From Cladophialophora immunda (Eukaryota > Ascomycota > Eurotiomycetes > Chaetothyriales > Herpotrichiellaceae), in assembly GCF_000835495.1 (NCBI RefSeq), contig NW_015622544.1, positions 4,864,855 to 4,928,854 of the forward strand: a stretch of 64,000 bases of DNA. Direction: 5' to 3'. Made by a program: the position numbers and the translations under genes. The notes beneath the pieces were generated by a model that saw nothing but the letters and a program-made list of their open reading frames with translations, was not told where the DNA came from and did no database searches. Within the stretch, counting starts at the first letter, position 1; each line of letters opens with the position of its first letter. Positions 12,125 through 23,016 of the stretch are shown here, piece by piece.

Positions 12125-13517
12125 ATGGCAAGTCATCGCTTTTCCCCGATTACTCCCGACGACCACGCCGGGTCGGTGTGGATTGCGACGTTGCTATGCC
12201 TCATCTATTCGGTCGTCACATTGGCGTTGAGAGGGCATCTGAGGTGGAAGATGTATGGATTGGATGACTACCTTGCCCTGGCCGCAACCGTGAGAAGACA
12301 TCTTGAATGGTATTGTAGAGGCATGCTGACTGAGGACGCAGGCAATTCAGATCGGAGAGGTTGTTGCGGTGATAGTTGGGCTGGATCATGGACTGGGAAA
12401 GACGCAAGAGCTTCTACGTCAGGACGAGCTTTCAAAAGCCAGCCGAGTATGCACCTCTACCTCGTCAAATCTCCAGTGCACGGGTTACTGACGCACGCAG
12501 GCAACCTTTGCTGGCCAAATCCTCTTCGTCATATCGGCTGCCACGGCGAAAGCTTCCACACTATGTTTGATGATGAGGCTTTTCAATTTGGTCGGCCCGC
12601 GATCAGCAAAAGATTTGCGGTCAAAAGTTTTATACTGGATCAGCCTTGCTGTCTTGTGTGGAATGGGCCTTTGGGGAATCTTGTCTATTGTCGCCGTCGC
12701 GGTCAATTGTTCCATTCCGGGATTTATTCAAGGAGACCGTGCGCAATGCGCCGACCAGGTGAGCATGTGAATCAAATGCTACGCTCAAGACGCGCTAATG
12801 GCGTCCTAGTTCCTTCGCTGGCAGTTGATCACTGCGTTCGACGTGGCGACAGAATGCATTTTGGTCCTGATCACAGTCTTCGTCGTTTGGCCTGTTAACC
12901 TGGCCTTCACGATGAAATGTCAGGTTGTGCTTGCCTTTGCGTTCCGCCTACCGTGAGTCTACCCAGCTCGCATCAAGGTGCAGCCGTGCTAACGAGCTCA
13001 CAGTGTGGCCATGCTGTCTATCCTCCACCTCCACTATGTGGCCGACTATACCGGCTCCGACAATCCAGGCACTGCGATCGTGCCCGTCATCGTGATCCAA
13101 CAGGTGCAGCTGTGCTGGTCGCTCATCTCGGCCACCATCCCCAACCTCAAGTCCTTCGTGCGAAGCTTCAGCAGCGGATTCGGCATCCAACTCGATCCTT
13201 CTGTGACGCAGGCATACGGTTCCGGACGGGGCTCTGGGCGTGGATCTGGGCGTGGATCCGGACGGCTGGGGCGGATTATGAATACCTACGAGATGGGCAC
13301 CGTCCCAGGCAATGGTACGGCGAAGTCACGGTCTGCGGGCAAGTCATACCACGACGCGGAGCAGTATCCGCCGGTCCCCGAGCAAGATGCCGGCGCCAAC
13401 AAGGTGAACTTGATGCGAGAGAACGATTCAATCGACAGCGGGGGCAGTCAAGATCACATCATCCGCAAGGACGTTCAATGGAATGTCCACTACGAAACGG
13501 ACCAAGGGAGAGCTTGA
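12125..13517 (+). CDS. Integral membrane protein with fungal rhodopsin-type (PTH11-like) domain
   Basis: A seven-helix-type membrane protein of 394 residues, in five exons: 12125-12289, 12342-12446, 12501-12758, 12810-12952 and 13004-13517, with introns of 51-54 nt. The body reads like the fungal rhodopsin domain (PF20684): the first helix is followed by LRWKMYGLDDYLALAA, then GLDHGLGK, a Leu/Met-rich helix pair, and PNLKSF near the end of the membrane part. There is no CFEM cysteine module at the N-terminus. The C-terminal cytoplasmic tail is hydrophilic and opens with a fourfold GSGR repeat. Members of this family are diverse and mostly of unknown ligand; a signalling role is known for only a few. 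Start chosen at the first ATG, directly before the conserved N-terminus. Confidence 0.88.
13218..13265 (+). repeat. Four tandem GSGR codon repeats in the rhodopsin-type gene
   Basis: Sixteen codons encode four copies of Gly-Ser-Gly-Arg at the start of the cytoplasmic tail. The copies use different synonymous codons, so the repeat is either old or kept at the protein level. Confidence 0.8.
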
Positions 13518-15236
13518 CGCCTGGGCACGGGTCAGTTCTGGACGGTACACGGTCAATTACTGGGATGGTTATTGATGGGTTCGGAGTAGACATCGGGCTG
13601 GGCCCGAAGGCGCAGGAGGGTGTGCTCACGGCTTCAAAATTGGAGGGTTTCGGGGTGCTAAGAGGGGATGTTTGGTATACACTGCACTCATTTGGTCTGT
13701 ACCTAAGCGACGTAGGATTTGAATATCACTGCCATTTTGGGAGAACCGGGTTGGTCGTGGACAATGTTGTCGACCAACAAGCCGGGCACCTGCAGGCTCC
13801 CTAACAGGGGACTTTGGTTCTCACCCAGTGACAGATGAGTACCCATCCAGTCGGCGTCTTCTCTTTAACCAATATCACCGTCCCCGTTGCCCGTGTAGTT
13901 CGGTAGTCTCAAACGAGACCAGGAACGAGGAAATACAAGGCGACGCCCGGCCTTTACCGAAATGGCGCAGGCGCCCGTGGCACTAGTTGGCATGGCTGCC
14001 TGCCAACCGATGCACTGTCCCTCAAGTCGCTCCACAGGGGCAGAGACTCGTTTTCTGACGGGGCGTGGACGAAGGACAGTCGCGTGCGTTTCCCGCGGCA
14101 AGTTTGGTTGTTACCCGTAGTTAGAGAGAGTTTCGGGGATCGGAGACGGGTTACCAGATTCGATACTTGTCACAAGCTCGTGTACCTGTGCCTGTGCCGA
14201 GTAGTAGGGGGTGATGCCATGGACACATCCCCCAAGATTCCCTCACAACCAGTCTCTGAATTCACCAGCCTCTCAACACGTCGGTGCTGGACTCTCCTCT
14301 GAGTTGTCGTTGTCCTTCTTTGCCCTGTGCTGTGGAGCGGCATCGGCATCTCCACCCAGGCAGCCACTGTACCCATCGATCCACCGCCTAGCTGGGTAGA
14401 AGGATTCGCCAAAAGTCCAACGATACCCTGGCTCATCAAGCAGGCTGATGGTGCCCTGGATAGGTGGTTTGTCGCACCATGACGGGGCCCCAACGCAGCT
14501 AACCAGCATGCCAGGTACAAGTCCTCGCATCCTACAACTCGGACCCCACGAACCACGAGACCAGACCATCAGACCTTGCCTAACGGGAACCATCTCCAGC
14601 GTATCACTCCTAGCTTTCCGCTCACTCAGCACATAGGGCTTAGTTCAAGAGCCTGACATATATCGAAAGCTGGTCCCCAGCCTCATCGGAAGTGGTCGTG
14701 GTCGACGACCTTTGGCTTCAAACAGACCAGTGTCGCCCAAGGTGACTCCATCTCACCGTCCCAACAGCCATTCTTCCACACCGACACAGGAGAACCTCAT
14801 TGAGTGTTGGGCGGAGTCTCTCCGGGCAGACAACCGCAGCTAACTGCTGTAGCGGTCGCACCAACATAGCTTCTCAAGCACATCAATCTTCTTTGCCTAG
14901 CTGGCCGTAATCGTGCTTACATTTGCACCTTCGCTCGGAACCGCTCGAAGAAAAATTGCAAAGCATAATCGAAGGATTCGTGTACGGGCCAATCAATACC
15001 ATATCCGTCGGGGATACGCATATTACAACTGTCGGTCGCCTGTCGTTCAACATCTCCACCGTCAGCAGCACCCAGAGCCCAGAACACTCCAGCCGAACAC
15101 CTCTCAGTCGCGGAGAAACTTCCAGTACCCTGATTTTGCACGCGAGTTGTGGAGAGCTCGACTCAGCAGCCACATGGGCCCGTTGGTCACCGCACGGCCA
15201 AACCAGTAGCAGCATTGCCGAAAAGAAACGGTCACC
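13518..15236. other. Intergenic, no recognised gene
   Basis: About 1.7 kb between two plus-strand genes. Only short frames on both strands. It includes the 3' region of the rhodopsin-type gene and the promoter of the acetyltransferase gene. Confidence 0.45.
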
Positions 15237-16368
15237 ATGGCTCCCACTACCACACGTCCCTTGTCTCCGTCGTCATTCCTTGCTCAAGGGGCATTCGATT
15301 CCCGGAGGGCACGGTTTTCGGACCTCTCCGCCGCAGCACGCGTGTGCTCTCTTGCTTTTGACGACGATGTACTCTTCGGCCGCCTGATCCATCCTTACCG
15401 GAAGTCGTACCCTGGCGATGTCGACAAGTATTGGTATCGCCGGTTCGTCGTCGACTGGTGGGACCCCAGCCATGTTTTCCTTGTGACAACAGTACCTGCT
15501 GAAGATGGACGGGGAGAAATCGTGACCGGAGTAGCCCATTGGAGCCGTATGGCTCCTAGCTGGAGGGAGAACTATGAGGCTGGTTGGGGTTACGCCTGGT
15601 GGGATCCGAGTAAGTGTTTCTTCAAGATGTTATTTTCACCAGTTTGGTTCCCAGTACTTGCACAAACTCAGAGGGGACACATAGTCCGCCGCTTCTCATG
15701 AGAAGGAATTTTGGCTGGCGATGAGGCGCAAGACATGGGCTGTGGTACATGATTGGAGGGTTCGCAGCTCATGCTGCTTGCCACCAAGATCAAAGACTGT
15801 GTCTCCGCGTCCACTCAGTCTTTCTATTAGAAGACGATGCTAACTGACGAATCTTGCAGGACGTTTACTTCGACCCATAACGCAGTTGGTAATGGGACTT
15901 GTTGCATGGCTCTCGCCCAATCGCGCGGCGTCACCGACGGATGAGAACATCATCGAACGCTCCTACAACTATCTCGACCACATCTGGACAGGCCCACGCT
16001 CCGAGTGCTGGTATCTCGAATGCTTGGCCGTCCACCCCAAGTATCAGAACCAAGGGCAGGGCCGTGCACTTGTCACGCTGTGTATGTGGCAAGCACAAAG
16101 GGAAGGCGTCGCCTGCAGCGTCATCGCCGCAGATGGCAAAGAGAGATTCTACCAGGCCTGCGGGTTTGACGTCGGACCTGTCGGCCGTTCTGGCGAAGGG
16201 GAAGGCAATCCCCTGAGAGAAGTGCCTGGCGGCTTGGTGTTCTTCAAGGACAAGGAAGGTGTGGTCGTCCCAGATAGAGAGCCGGGATCGTGGACGTATG
16301 GGCACGGGGTGTTCGACTGGGATGAGTGGAAGATGAGAGTGGAATCCAAGAAGAGTACTGATGGTTAG
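15237..16368 (+). CDS. GNAT-family N-acetyltransferase
   Basis: Transfers the acetyl group of acetyl-CoA to an unknown amine. Two exons, 15237-15609 and 15860-16368, give 293 residues. The intron is 250 nt, long for this window, with donor GTAAGT and acceptor TTGCAG. After the splice the frame runs on as RLLRPITQLVMGLVAW. The acetyl-CoA binding signature is the C-terminal WYLECLAVHPKYQNQGQG (motif A, Q-x-x-G-x-G), followed by GFYQACGF-like FYQACGF (motif B). The N-terminal half (RRARFSDLSAAARV) is the usual first strand and helix of the fold. No localisation signal is seen. Such enzymes acetylate small molecules or proteins, and context gives no hint which. Confidence 0.88.
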
Positions 16369-16638
16369 AACTACAGGTAACCCCGTTCTTGACGTTTGGG
16401 ATCAAGTTGTCGCCGGCAGTCATCTTCATCGTGTCTATCCACGACCAAGGTTCCCACGGGCGACCATCCTTCATCAGTTGTTCTTGTTTGTCTGTCCGCC
16501 GTCTGATGCTCCTGTCCTGACTTCCCTTTTCAACTTGATCGATTGCCAATTTCACTTGACGAGCTCCTTCATGGCAGGCTCTGCAGAGGTAGATGCAGGA
16601 ACGCACTCGCCCCTGCCTGGGTATGTTTTTCAAGTTGA

Positions 16639-17024
16639 TTAAAATGCTTCGCCGCTCGTCTGTTTCTGCTCGTCAAATAGTCGCCAGAGGACGCCCATGA
16701 TAACCAGACTGAAATCGGCGGGGTCTATCTCAACAAGAAATCGACTTCCACCAACTTCGCAGGTCCTCAGGAAGTCTCTGACGGTGGCGACCATGGCTCC
16801 CAGGCCAAGACCAGTCCTTCCAAGAACCACAACCCAACTCACATTTGACTTGGTTCCCTGTTTGGATCGAACTTTGTGCCATGTCCACCGTCCTCGGCGA
16901 GGTATTTAAACCATCTCATACCCTTCAGAGGGTGGCCTTCGATCACAAAGTCCGGTCGCGTCGTCAAATACACGACCTGCTGCGGGAGAAGAAAAGTCTT
17001 CGTTTGTTTGGTGGACATCATCAT
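16639..17024 (-). pseudogene. Possible small gene with a 1-nt frameshift, unknown family
   Basis: Two adjacent minus-strand frames read like one protein. From an ATG cluster at 17024-17018 the first gives TKTFLLPQQVVYLTTRPDFV and ends FDPNREPSQ. Shifting by one base near 16842 continues as SWVVVLGRTGLGLG and LRTCEVGGSRFLVEIDPADF, to a stop at 16639 (about 128 residues). There is no room for an intron at the junction, although GTGAGT occurs there and a 134-nt intron to 16709 is possible. I do not recognise the family with certainty. Alternatives are a spliced gene or chance frames. It lies in the leader region of the plus-strand gene at 17180. Confidence 0.35.
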
Positions 17025-17179
17025 CAGTCTGACACCGCAACAGACCACAGGCTCTCCTGGTGCTGTACATCGTGATAGTTACAGAGATCGCCCTACATTC
17101 AAGACGACCACGTCTCCTAGCCTTTCCAGTGTCCGCAACGAATAATACCGTCAATCGAACCTACCTATTCGAAACAGCC

Positions 17180-17500
17180 ATGCCTGTGTCACACGATGAA
17201 ACGATGAGGATTATTTCCATAGGATCTGCGGTAGTGCTAGGCACCGCGGGGATGCTCCTCTTTGATTATTTGGCACTGCAGAAAGCCCAATTGCTGAAAG
17301 GCATCTCTGTGCCAGTAGAGAGTATAGGAGACCGAGATCTTTGGGCTTTGGGGAACAGGATCGAACAAGAGAAGCGGTGGAGGATGAAGTACGGGATTAG
17401 TGTGGGTCAACAGCAGCAAACGCCTTCGCCGGCATCCAAGAAACGGGTACGAATATCGGTAATGACCAGCAACCCCTTTCGACATGTGATGATTGAATAG
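17180..17500 (+). CDS. Small predicted membrane protein, unknown function
   Basis: A pyrimidine/CA-rich leader without nearby ATGs precedes this start. The protein begins MPVSHDETMRIISIGS, has one membrane segment (about residues 9-32), then a charged helical part, DLWALGNRIEQEKRWRMKYG. Read straight through it stops at 17500 (106 residues). A better model may splice at 17447 (GTACGA) to 17500 (AATAG), add a 30-nt exon 17501-17530 ending in GTAAGT, then an exon starting at about 17600. I could not decide the 3' end. Single-pass proteins of this type are often small mitochondrial or ER factors, but no function can be assigned. Confidence 0.5.
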   Translation: MPVSHDETMRIISIGSAVVLGTAGMLLFDYLALQKAQLLKGISVPVESIGDRDLWALGNRIEQEKRWRMKYGISVGQQQQTPSPASKKRVRISVMTSNPFRHVMIE

Positions 17501-18686
17501 ATGGAGCTGCTCACCAGCACGAGGTTGGGGGTAAGTCGAAGTTTCAGCACGGCGAGATGAGGATGTTGCTAACATCCACATCCCAGATTATCCCCCCAGA
17601 AGATGATGTCACCTCCCGAAGCCCACGCCGGGCACATCTTGATCGATAAGGGCCAGCGTGGGCGGATGTCGTATGTTGATATCAATATTGGGTCAGTTCT
17701 CTGTTGGACAGGTGGATAGTCACACGAGAGAGGATGTTTGAACAGGAGGAGAAGGAGTTCGCCATTCCAGGTGCGCGACCAAGTCACTTGAGCGGATGGC
17801 GGTAGACAAGCAACCACTTCTTTCCCTGGCTAAGGTCAATCCAAACCTGTTGTTCATTTCACAGCGCACATGTTCGCGTCGAGACCAGTGGAGTCCGACT
17901 GCCCTGTTCAGCCTCGCCGTGGCGCTTTCTTCATCTTGGTCTCCTTGGCCAGCAGGTTCCTTGGGGGATATCGACTCTTCATATGTGTCCACCGCCACGC
18001 CACCAATGCCTGGCCATGTCCAGATGGTGCGCAGTCGCAGTCGTGGGGGACGTCGTAGGATGGCGCCACCCCCACCCCCACGGCGCGGACGAAAGGGCAG
18101 GTGTGCTGTCAGCCTCGTACGAACCGTATCAACCTCTCAACCTCCACGGTGGGTGACGGCGACGGTAATCGTGACGGGCGCTGCTACCGGTCATGCCCGT
18201 CCCCCGCCATCTGGCCCGTTGCCGACGGGATTCCTTCGCCCATTCTGCGTCTGCACTCTTGTGCCTCCATCCAATTCCCTGCTTGGTTCAAATGCCGATC
18301 GCAGTTGCGGGGTTGCCCATCAGATGTCATCCATCCCTGCCGTGGCTTGAGTCTCTCCAATAGCTGTCCGGTCTAAGAGCTCAACCCCAGACAACATGCT
18401 TGGCTACTGCACTCCGCGCATTTCTCGGGCTTTGCCAGATGGACCATGAAGGGTGGATGATGCGCGCCCAGACCCCACACCTGTGTGATATCTTCGTCCA
18501 GCTTCAACCTGCGGAATTCTCGACCTCGTTTTCTGCTTTCCACCTAGGCGAGGGCGACATTTTGCGTGCATAAATAGCTTCTTGTCGCCTCCCTTGTTTG
18601 TTCTCTCCCCAAGCTACCCCAAGGTCTTCGTGGGATACGCCAGCGACATTCCGAAATACCCTACCAAGTGTCGAGTCGACTTCACG
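17501..18686. other. Intergenic, possible 3' exons of the small membrane protein gene
   Basis: The first 300 nt may hold further exons of the gene at 17180. The remainder is the promoter of the MFS gene. A G/C-rich tract with CCCACCCCCA runs lies near 18060-18090. Confidence 0.4.
18569..18576 (+). promoter_or_regulatory. TATA-like box of the Dal5-type carrier gene
   Basis: CATAAATA about 115 bp upstream of the start codon of the MFS gene. Confidence 0.45.
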
Positions 18687-20346
18687 ATGGCCACCTTTGA
18701 CGACAAAACTGTGCGCGAGGCTCATGCCGAAGATGTCGAGTCGGGTCGCGCGTCCAAAGACATCACCGAGCGTCGGGCTTCTCTGAAGCACGCCGACCGA
18801 GCTCTTGCTATTGTGGGAGACCAGCGCGTGGAGTTGACCGAAGAAGATGTATGTCTGCGAATCATTATGCAGTAATGTCGACTCTAACATGCCTTGCCAG
18901 AACAAACGCATCCGGCGCAAGACCGACAAAGTCATCCTGGTCATCCTTGTCTGGGTCTACTTCCTCCAGATTCTCGACAAGTCCGTCCTCGGCTACGGCG
19001 CTCTTTTCGGCCTCACAACAGACACAAACCTCACCGGGGACCAATACTCCTTTCTAGGATCTATTGCCCCCATTGCACAACTAGCGTGGCAGCCATTCTC
19101 GTCCTTCCTGATTGTCCGAGTCCCCCATCGCATCCTCATGCCGGCGCTCTGCCTCGGATGGGGTATTGCTCAAGCTTCGATGGCCGCCTGCCATAATTAT
19201 AGCTCGCTTCTGGCCGCTCGGTTCTTCCTTGGATTGTTTGAAGCCGGCTGTCTACCACTTTTCAGCGTCATCACCAGCCAATGGTATCGCCGCGCAGAGC
19301 AACCACTTCGCGTTGCGGCTTGGTACGGTACCAACGGAATTGCCACCATCGCGGCTTCAGCGCTCTCCTACGGGCTGGGCCATATCCCTTCGCATACTCT
19401 GCAAGAATGGCAGATCATTTTCCTTTTCGTCGGCCTTGTCACCATCGTCTCTGCCCCACTTGTTTGGTATTTCCTCGACAACGACATTCCCTCGGCGCGA
19501 TTTCTGACGGAACACGAAAAGGCTCAGGCCATTGAACGCCTTCGTGCCAATCAAACCGGCACAGGCAACCGCGAATACAAATGGGACCACATCCTCGAGC
19601 TGGCCTTGGAGCCCAAGACGTATCTCTGGATTGGCCTCTCTCTCCTGCTCAACGTGGGCGCCTCGGTCACCAACACGTTTGGCCCACTCATTCTCCAAGG
19701 TGTCGGCTTCGACAAATACAAGACGTCACTGCTCAATATGCCTTTCGGTGCGATGCAATTCATTGTCATCCTGCTCGCTTCCTACGCAGCTCAGAAGGCG
19801 AAGCTCAAGTCCTTTGTCCTTGCCGGTCTCATGCTGCCAGTCATTGCTGGTCTGGCTGTTCTCTACGTTCTCCCGCGCACCTCAGGTTCCACCGCCGGGC
19901 TCTTGGTTGCCTATTATCTCCTTGCGTTCCTTTTTGGCGGTAACCCGCTGATTGTCTCGTGGATCGTTGGCAACACCGCCGGCAGCACCAAGAAATCCGT
20001 CATCATGTCACTCTACAACGCGGGCTCGAGCGCCGGCAACATCATCGGCCCGCTCCTCTTCAACAAGAAGGACGCGCCCGCCTACCATCCCGGCCTGCGC
20101 AAGGTTCTCGCAATCTTCGTCACGATGGTCGCCGTCATCTTCATCCAGTTGGCGAACCTGATCTTCCTGAACAAGCTGCAGTCCAGAAAACGGGTCAAGA
20201 ACGGCAAGGCCGCCAAGATCAAGGATCACTCGATGGAAGACAAGTACGTCGCCATGGACGAGACGGAGGTCGGGCAGAGGCTGGGTGAGAATGCCTTTTT
20301 GGATCTCACTGATCGCAAGAACGATGAGTTTACGTACCTTTATTGA
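18687..20346 (+). CDS. MFS transporter, Dal5/anion:cation symporter family
   Basis: A proton-coupled carrier of 535 residues with about 12 membrane segments. Two exons, 18687-18848 and 18901-20346, are joined across a 52-nt intron (GTATGT...TTGCCAG) that separates the cytoplasmic N-terminus from the first helix. RRKTDKVILVILVWVYFLQ leads into helix 1 with LDKSVLGYGALFG. RFFLGLFEAGCLPLFSVITS followed by QWYRRAEQPLRVAAWYGTN is the clear signature of the Dal5 (allantoate/nicotinate/vitamin) type carriers. The C-terminal tail is charged. Substrates in this family include allantoate, ureidosuccinate, nicotinic acid, biotin-like and other organic anions, and cannot be chosen here. It has no metabolic neighbour. 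Confidence 0.93.
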
Positions 20347-22117
20347 TTGGATTGGATGGGGAGGGCTCGGATCTGAAGCGCAATCTGTTGCATCTGGCTA
20401 GCTCAGCTGCCTTGCTCATTGTAAGGAGGTCGTAGCACTACTGCAAGTATAGTTGGTTAATTGATCATATCTTTCTTCGAATATGGCACCACTACTGCTT
20501 TGAAAGATCTGGGTGTTAGGACGTTAACCGAGTTCAAGCACACCACTCAGTACGAATAGTCTCGCTTGAAGGCTACACCGCTTGAGAGGGGACACAAGTT
20601 TATGTGCATCATCAATCTGAGTCCAGAGTGCGGCAAGTTCAGACTTGATTCATACTTAAGTACTAAGTACATGATAGATAGCACCTATTTCAAACTGATT
20701 TGTACTGAGTCCAAACTGGATCCTTCCCGTCAGACGTCGAGCTCGGATTGAACCTGAGCTGAGGCATTTGATTTGGAACACAATCGCATGCAGACTGCTA
20801 GTTGTAGGCAGGTAGCAACTAGACTACTAACTAGTATATCCAGTGTCCGAGTCCCGTTTTCTCTTGAGGACTCAGGTACCCCGAGTGGTTATCGGTGGCG
20901 GCAGCAGCAATAGCAGCAGTAGTAAGTAGAACTACCTTCTGAGTACATACCACTCTAGAGTATGGCAGTTCTTGTTCTCCTGCACTACTCAGTAGAGTAA
21001 GTATCCCGTCAGTTCGAAGATTGAGAGAGACTTCCTCGACTCGAGTGTGTAAGTATACATCAGACTGTCTACTCGCTGCCCAGCTCCTCAACCCTCTCTC
21101 AGGAGACTGGTTGCAGATTGTCCGTCTAATCAAGAACCACTGACAATCCTGGTCTCGGAAACGCGTCACGAATTTGACAGAATCGGGTTTAGCTCAGCTC
21201 AGCTCGGCCGTGCGCTCACGTCGTCGTTGCCGTTCTGGGAAATAAGGTTTTGCCTCACCACCGCTGCACCACTGCACCACTGCAAGCTTCAAGTTCTTTG
21301 AGGCTGGCCACTGCAGTCACTGGTAACTTTGGGGTCCTTGCTTTCTTTTCTGTCTCGACTGATCCTGTCCGGACAGTCGCAAGGAGGTGGTAAGTAATAC
21401 TGCTATGTATCTGGCTCCATGGACACGCTTGAGCACTAGCTCAAATTGGTCCAACTCGGACGGCCGTCACAGCGCAGTCTCGAAAGCCTTATGTACTTAG
21501 TAGCCTAGATACAACGCAGATTGAGATCGATTCGAATCTGAATACAATCAGCTCGCATCCAGTTTGCAGCAAGCAGGCCCAATGGATCCAGCTCGAACCC
21601 GATATGGATGGAGTCAGGTCTTGAATCGTGGTCGCAGCGGGAGCCGGATCGGTTCTGCTACTCACCGTGGAGGAGGAGGGGTGGGAAAGGCAACTACTAG
21701 AGCTTTTCGTGAGCCAGGGGTGAACGTCGCGCTGGCGTAGCTAACTCAGTTGGTTATTGGCAGTCTAGCGGTGGTGGTGATACAATAACTACATAGTACT
21801 TAATACATAGTATTGTACATGATAGTGGTAGAGGGACTTTAGGTAAGTACCTCAGGTTGCGTGGTCCTGCTACACGAATGAAGCCGAAAGAAATTACCAT
21901 CCAACAAAAGCGAAGACCTTGAACCTAACATCAAAACCAGTCTTTGGTCCCCAAGTTCCGTCTTATAATCCTCACGCCCTAATCCCAGCACCCACCCCCT
22001 CTTCTTCCATCTCCCACGGAATGCATTCCATTCACCCCGATCAAATCCCACCTCCTTCCTCGTCCAGTCCTTTGTCTCTGCACCGCTATCCCGAATTCAA
22101 GTTCGACTCGATGACCC
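20347..22117. other. Gene-poor region rich in TAGTACT-like words
   Basis: About 1.8 kb without a recognised gene. It has many short A/T-rich palindromic words such as TACTAAGTAC and TAGTACTTAA, near 20655, 21490 and 21795. A CAGCTC repeat lies near 21190 and a TGCACCACTG duplication near 21270. The right end is the 3' side of the microprotein gene. Confidence 0.45.
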
Positions 22118-22210
22118 TCACCCGATCAGGTGGGTGAACTTTGGCATCCCGCCGAAGATCGTGAGGACGATGGAGCCCACCATGGTGGCCAGGAGGATGA
22201 GGGGAAACAT
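22118..22210 (-). CDS. 30-residue hydrophobic microprotein, undescribed
   Basis: A 31-codon frame beginning MFPLILLATMVGSI and ending GGMPKFTHLIG. Residues about 3-20 form one membrane helix, followed by a short polar tail. Three things argue that it is real. Of its 29 codons after the start, 27 end in G or C, although the surrounding DNA is not GC-rich. A TATAAAA box lies about 290 bp upstream. The whole leader between TATA and this ATG contains no other ATG and has the CA-rich look of expressed fungal leaders, ending CAACC before the ATG. A donor-like GTGAGG overlaps the stop, so it might be a first exon, but the following DNA is purine-rich, lacks a branch site and shows no coding bias, which favours a complete ORF. 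I do not recognise the family. A proteolipid-like partner of a membrane complex is one possibility, not shown. Confidence 0.6.
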   Translation of the reverse strand: MFPLILLATMVGSIVLTIFGGMPKFTHLIG

Positions 22211-23016
22211 GGTTGATAGGTTGGTAGTATTCTGTGTGTGCTGCGGGTGTTGTATGCTCTGTGATGCGTTGCAGGGTACCACTAGTAGTAACTTGAAGTT
22301 GAGGATGTTGTGTCGAATCGAATGATGGTTGGCGTCACTGCGTTTGGAGCTGTGCTGCTTAGTGCTTGAGCTTCTGGGTCTTTGTTTGCGTTGATCGTAG
22401 TATGTGAATGTATTTATTTGTGTATGCGGTGAACCGGAATGCGAGTGTGATGCGTGTTGCTTTAACTTGGTTTCAGTTGACCGTGCTGGGCTCCTCCTGG
22501 GTTTTATAGTGCGAGGGGCAGGCCTGGAAGGTCAGCTCTGAGGCTTTGGTGACATCAGGGTCCGAGGACCGTCGCGGAAGAGAGGAGGATGGAAAGAAAG
22601 GTCCTCGAAGCGTGAACCAGGATAGCCCAAAACATAATATAGTACTCCGTACCTCGCAGTGGTACCGAGCTGGAAAAGGCTGTGAGCTTTGGCCGAACTT
22701 CTACCGTCCGTCCTCATGGCAACTTTTTGTTGGCCTTAAGGTCCTCATCGGTAGGACCATAGCTTAGTATATATCTATGGACGCGCAAGCAAAAGGACCT
22801 TCGTCGAGCCGCCAACAATTTCATTCTTTGAGATGGAGCGGTAACAGACCGATCGATTTGTCCCACGAATAACAGGTAGACGCTGCACACCACACGCCAA
22901 TGCCACCCACCCTAGAAGTTCTCATCGTGATAAAGACATCTGCAGGATCATAAGCAGACATGAATGTGAATACCCTTTTTCCGCCAGCCGTGCGCTAAAT
23001 GCAGTAACATACGCCG
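22211..23016 (-). promoter_or_regulatory. Leader and promoter of the microprotein gene
   Basis: TATAAAA (minus strand) lies at 22508-22502. The about 290 nt from there to the start codon contain no ATG, where four or five would be expected by chance, and are rich in C and A. Beyond the TATA box is a region shared with the 3' end of the methyltransferase gene. It includes a TACGGAGTAC palindrome-half at 22642-22651 (minus). Confidence 0.55.

Noticed and set aside
12917..13804. 295-codon plus-strand frame
   Set aside because: Alternative frame over the last exons of the rhodopsin-type gene, continuing into its 3' flank.
20735..20765. Second T-loop-like word inside an AGCTC...GAGCT hairpin
   Set aside because: Only a hairpin; no tRNA cloverleaf can be folded around it.
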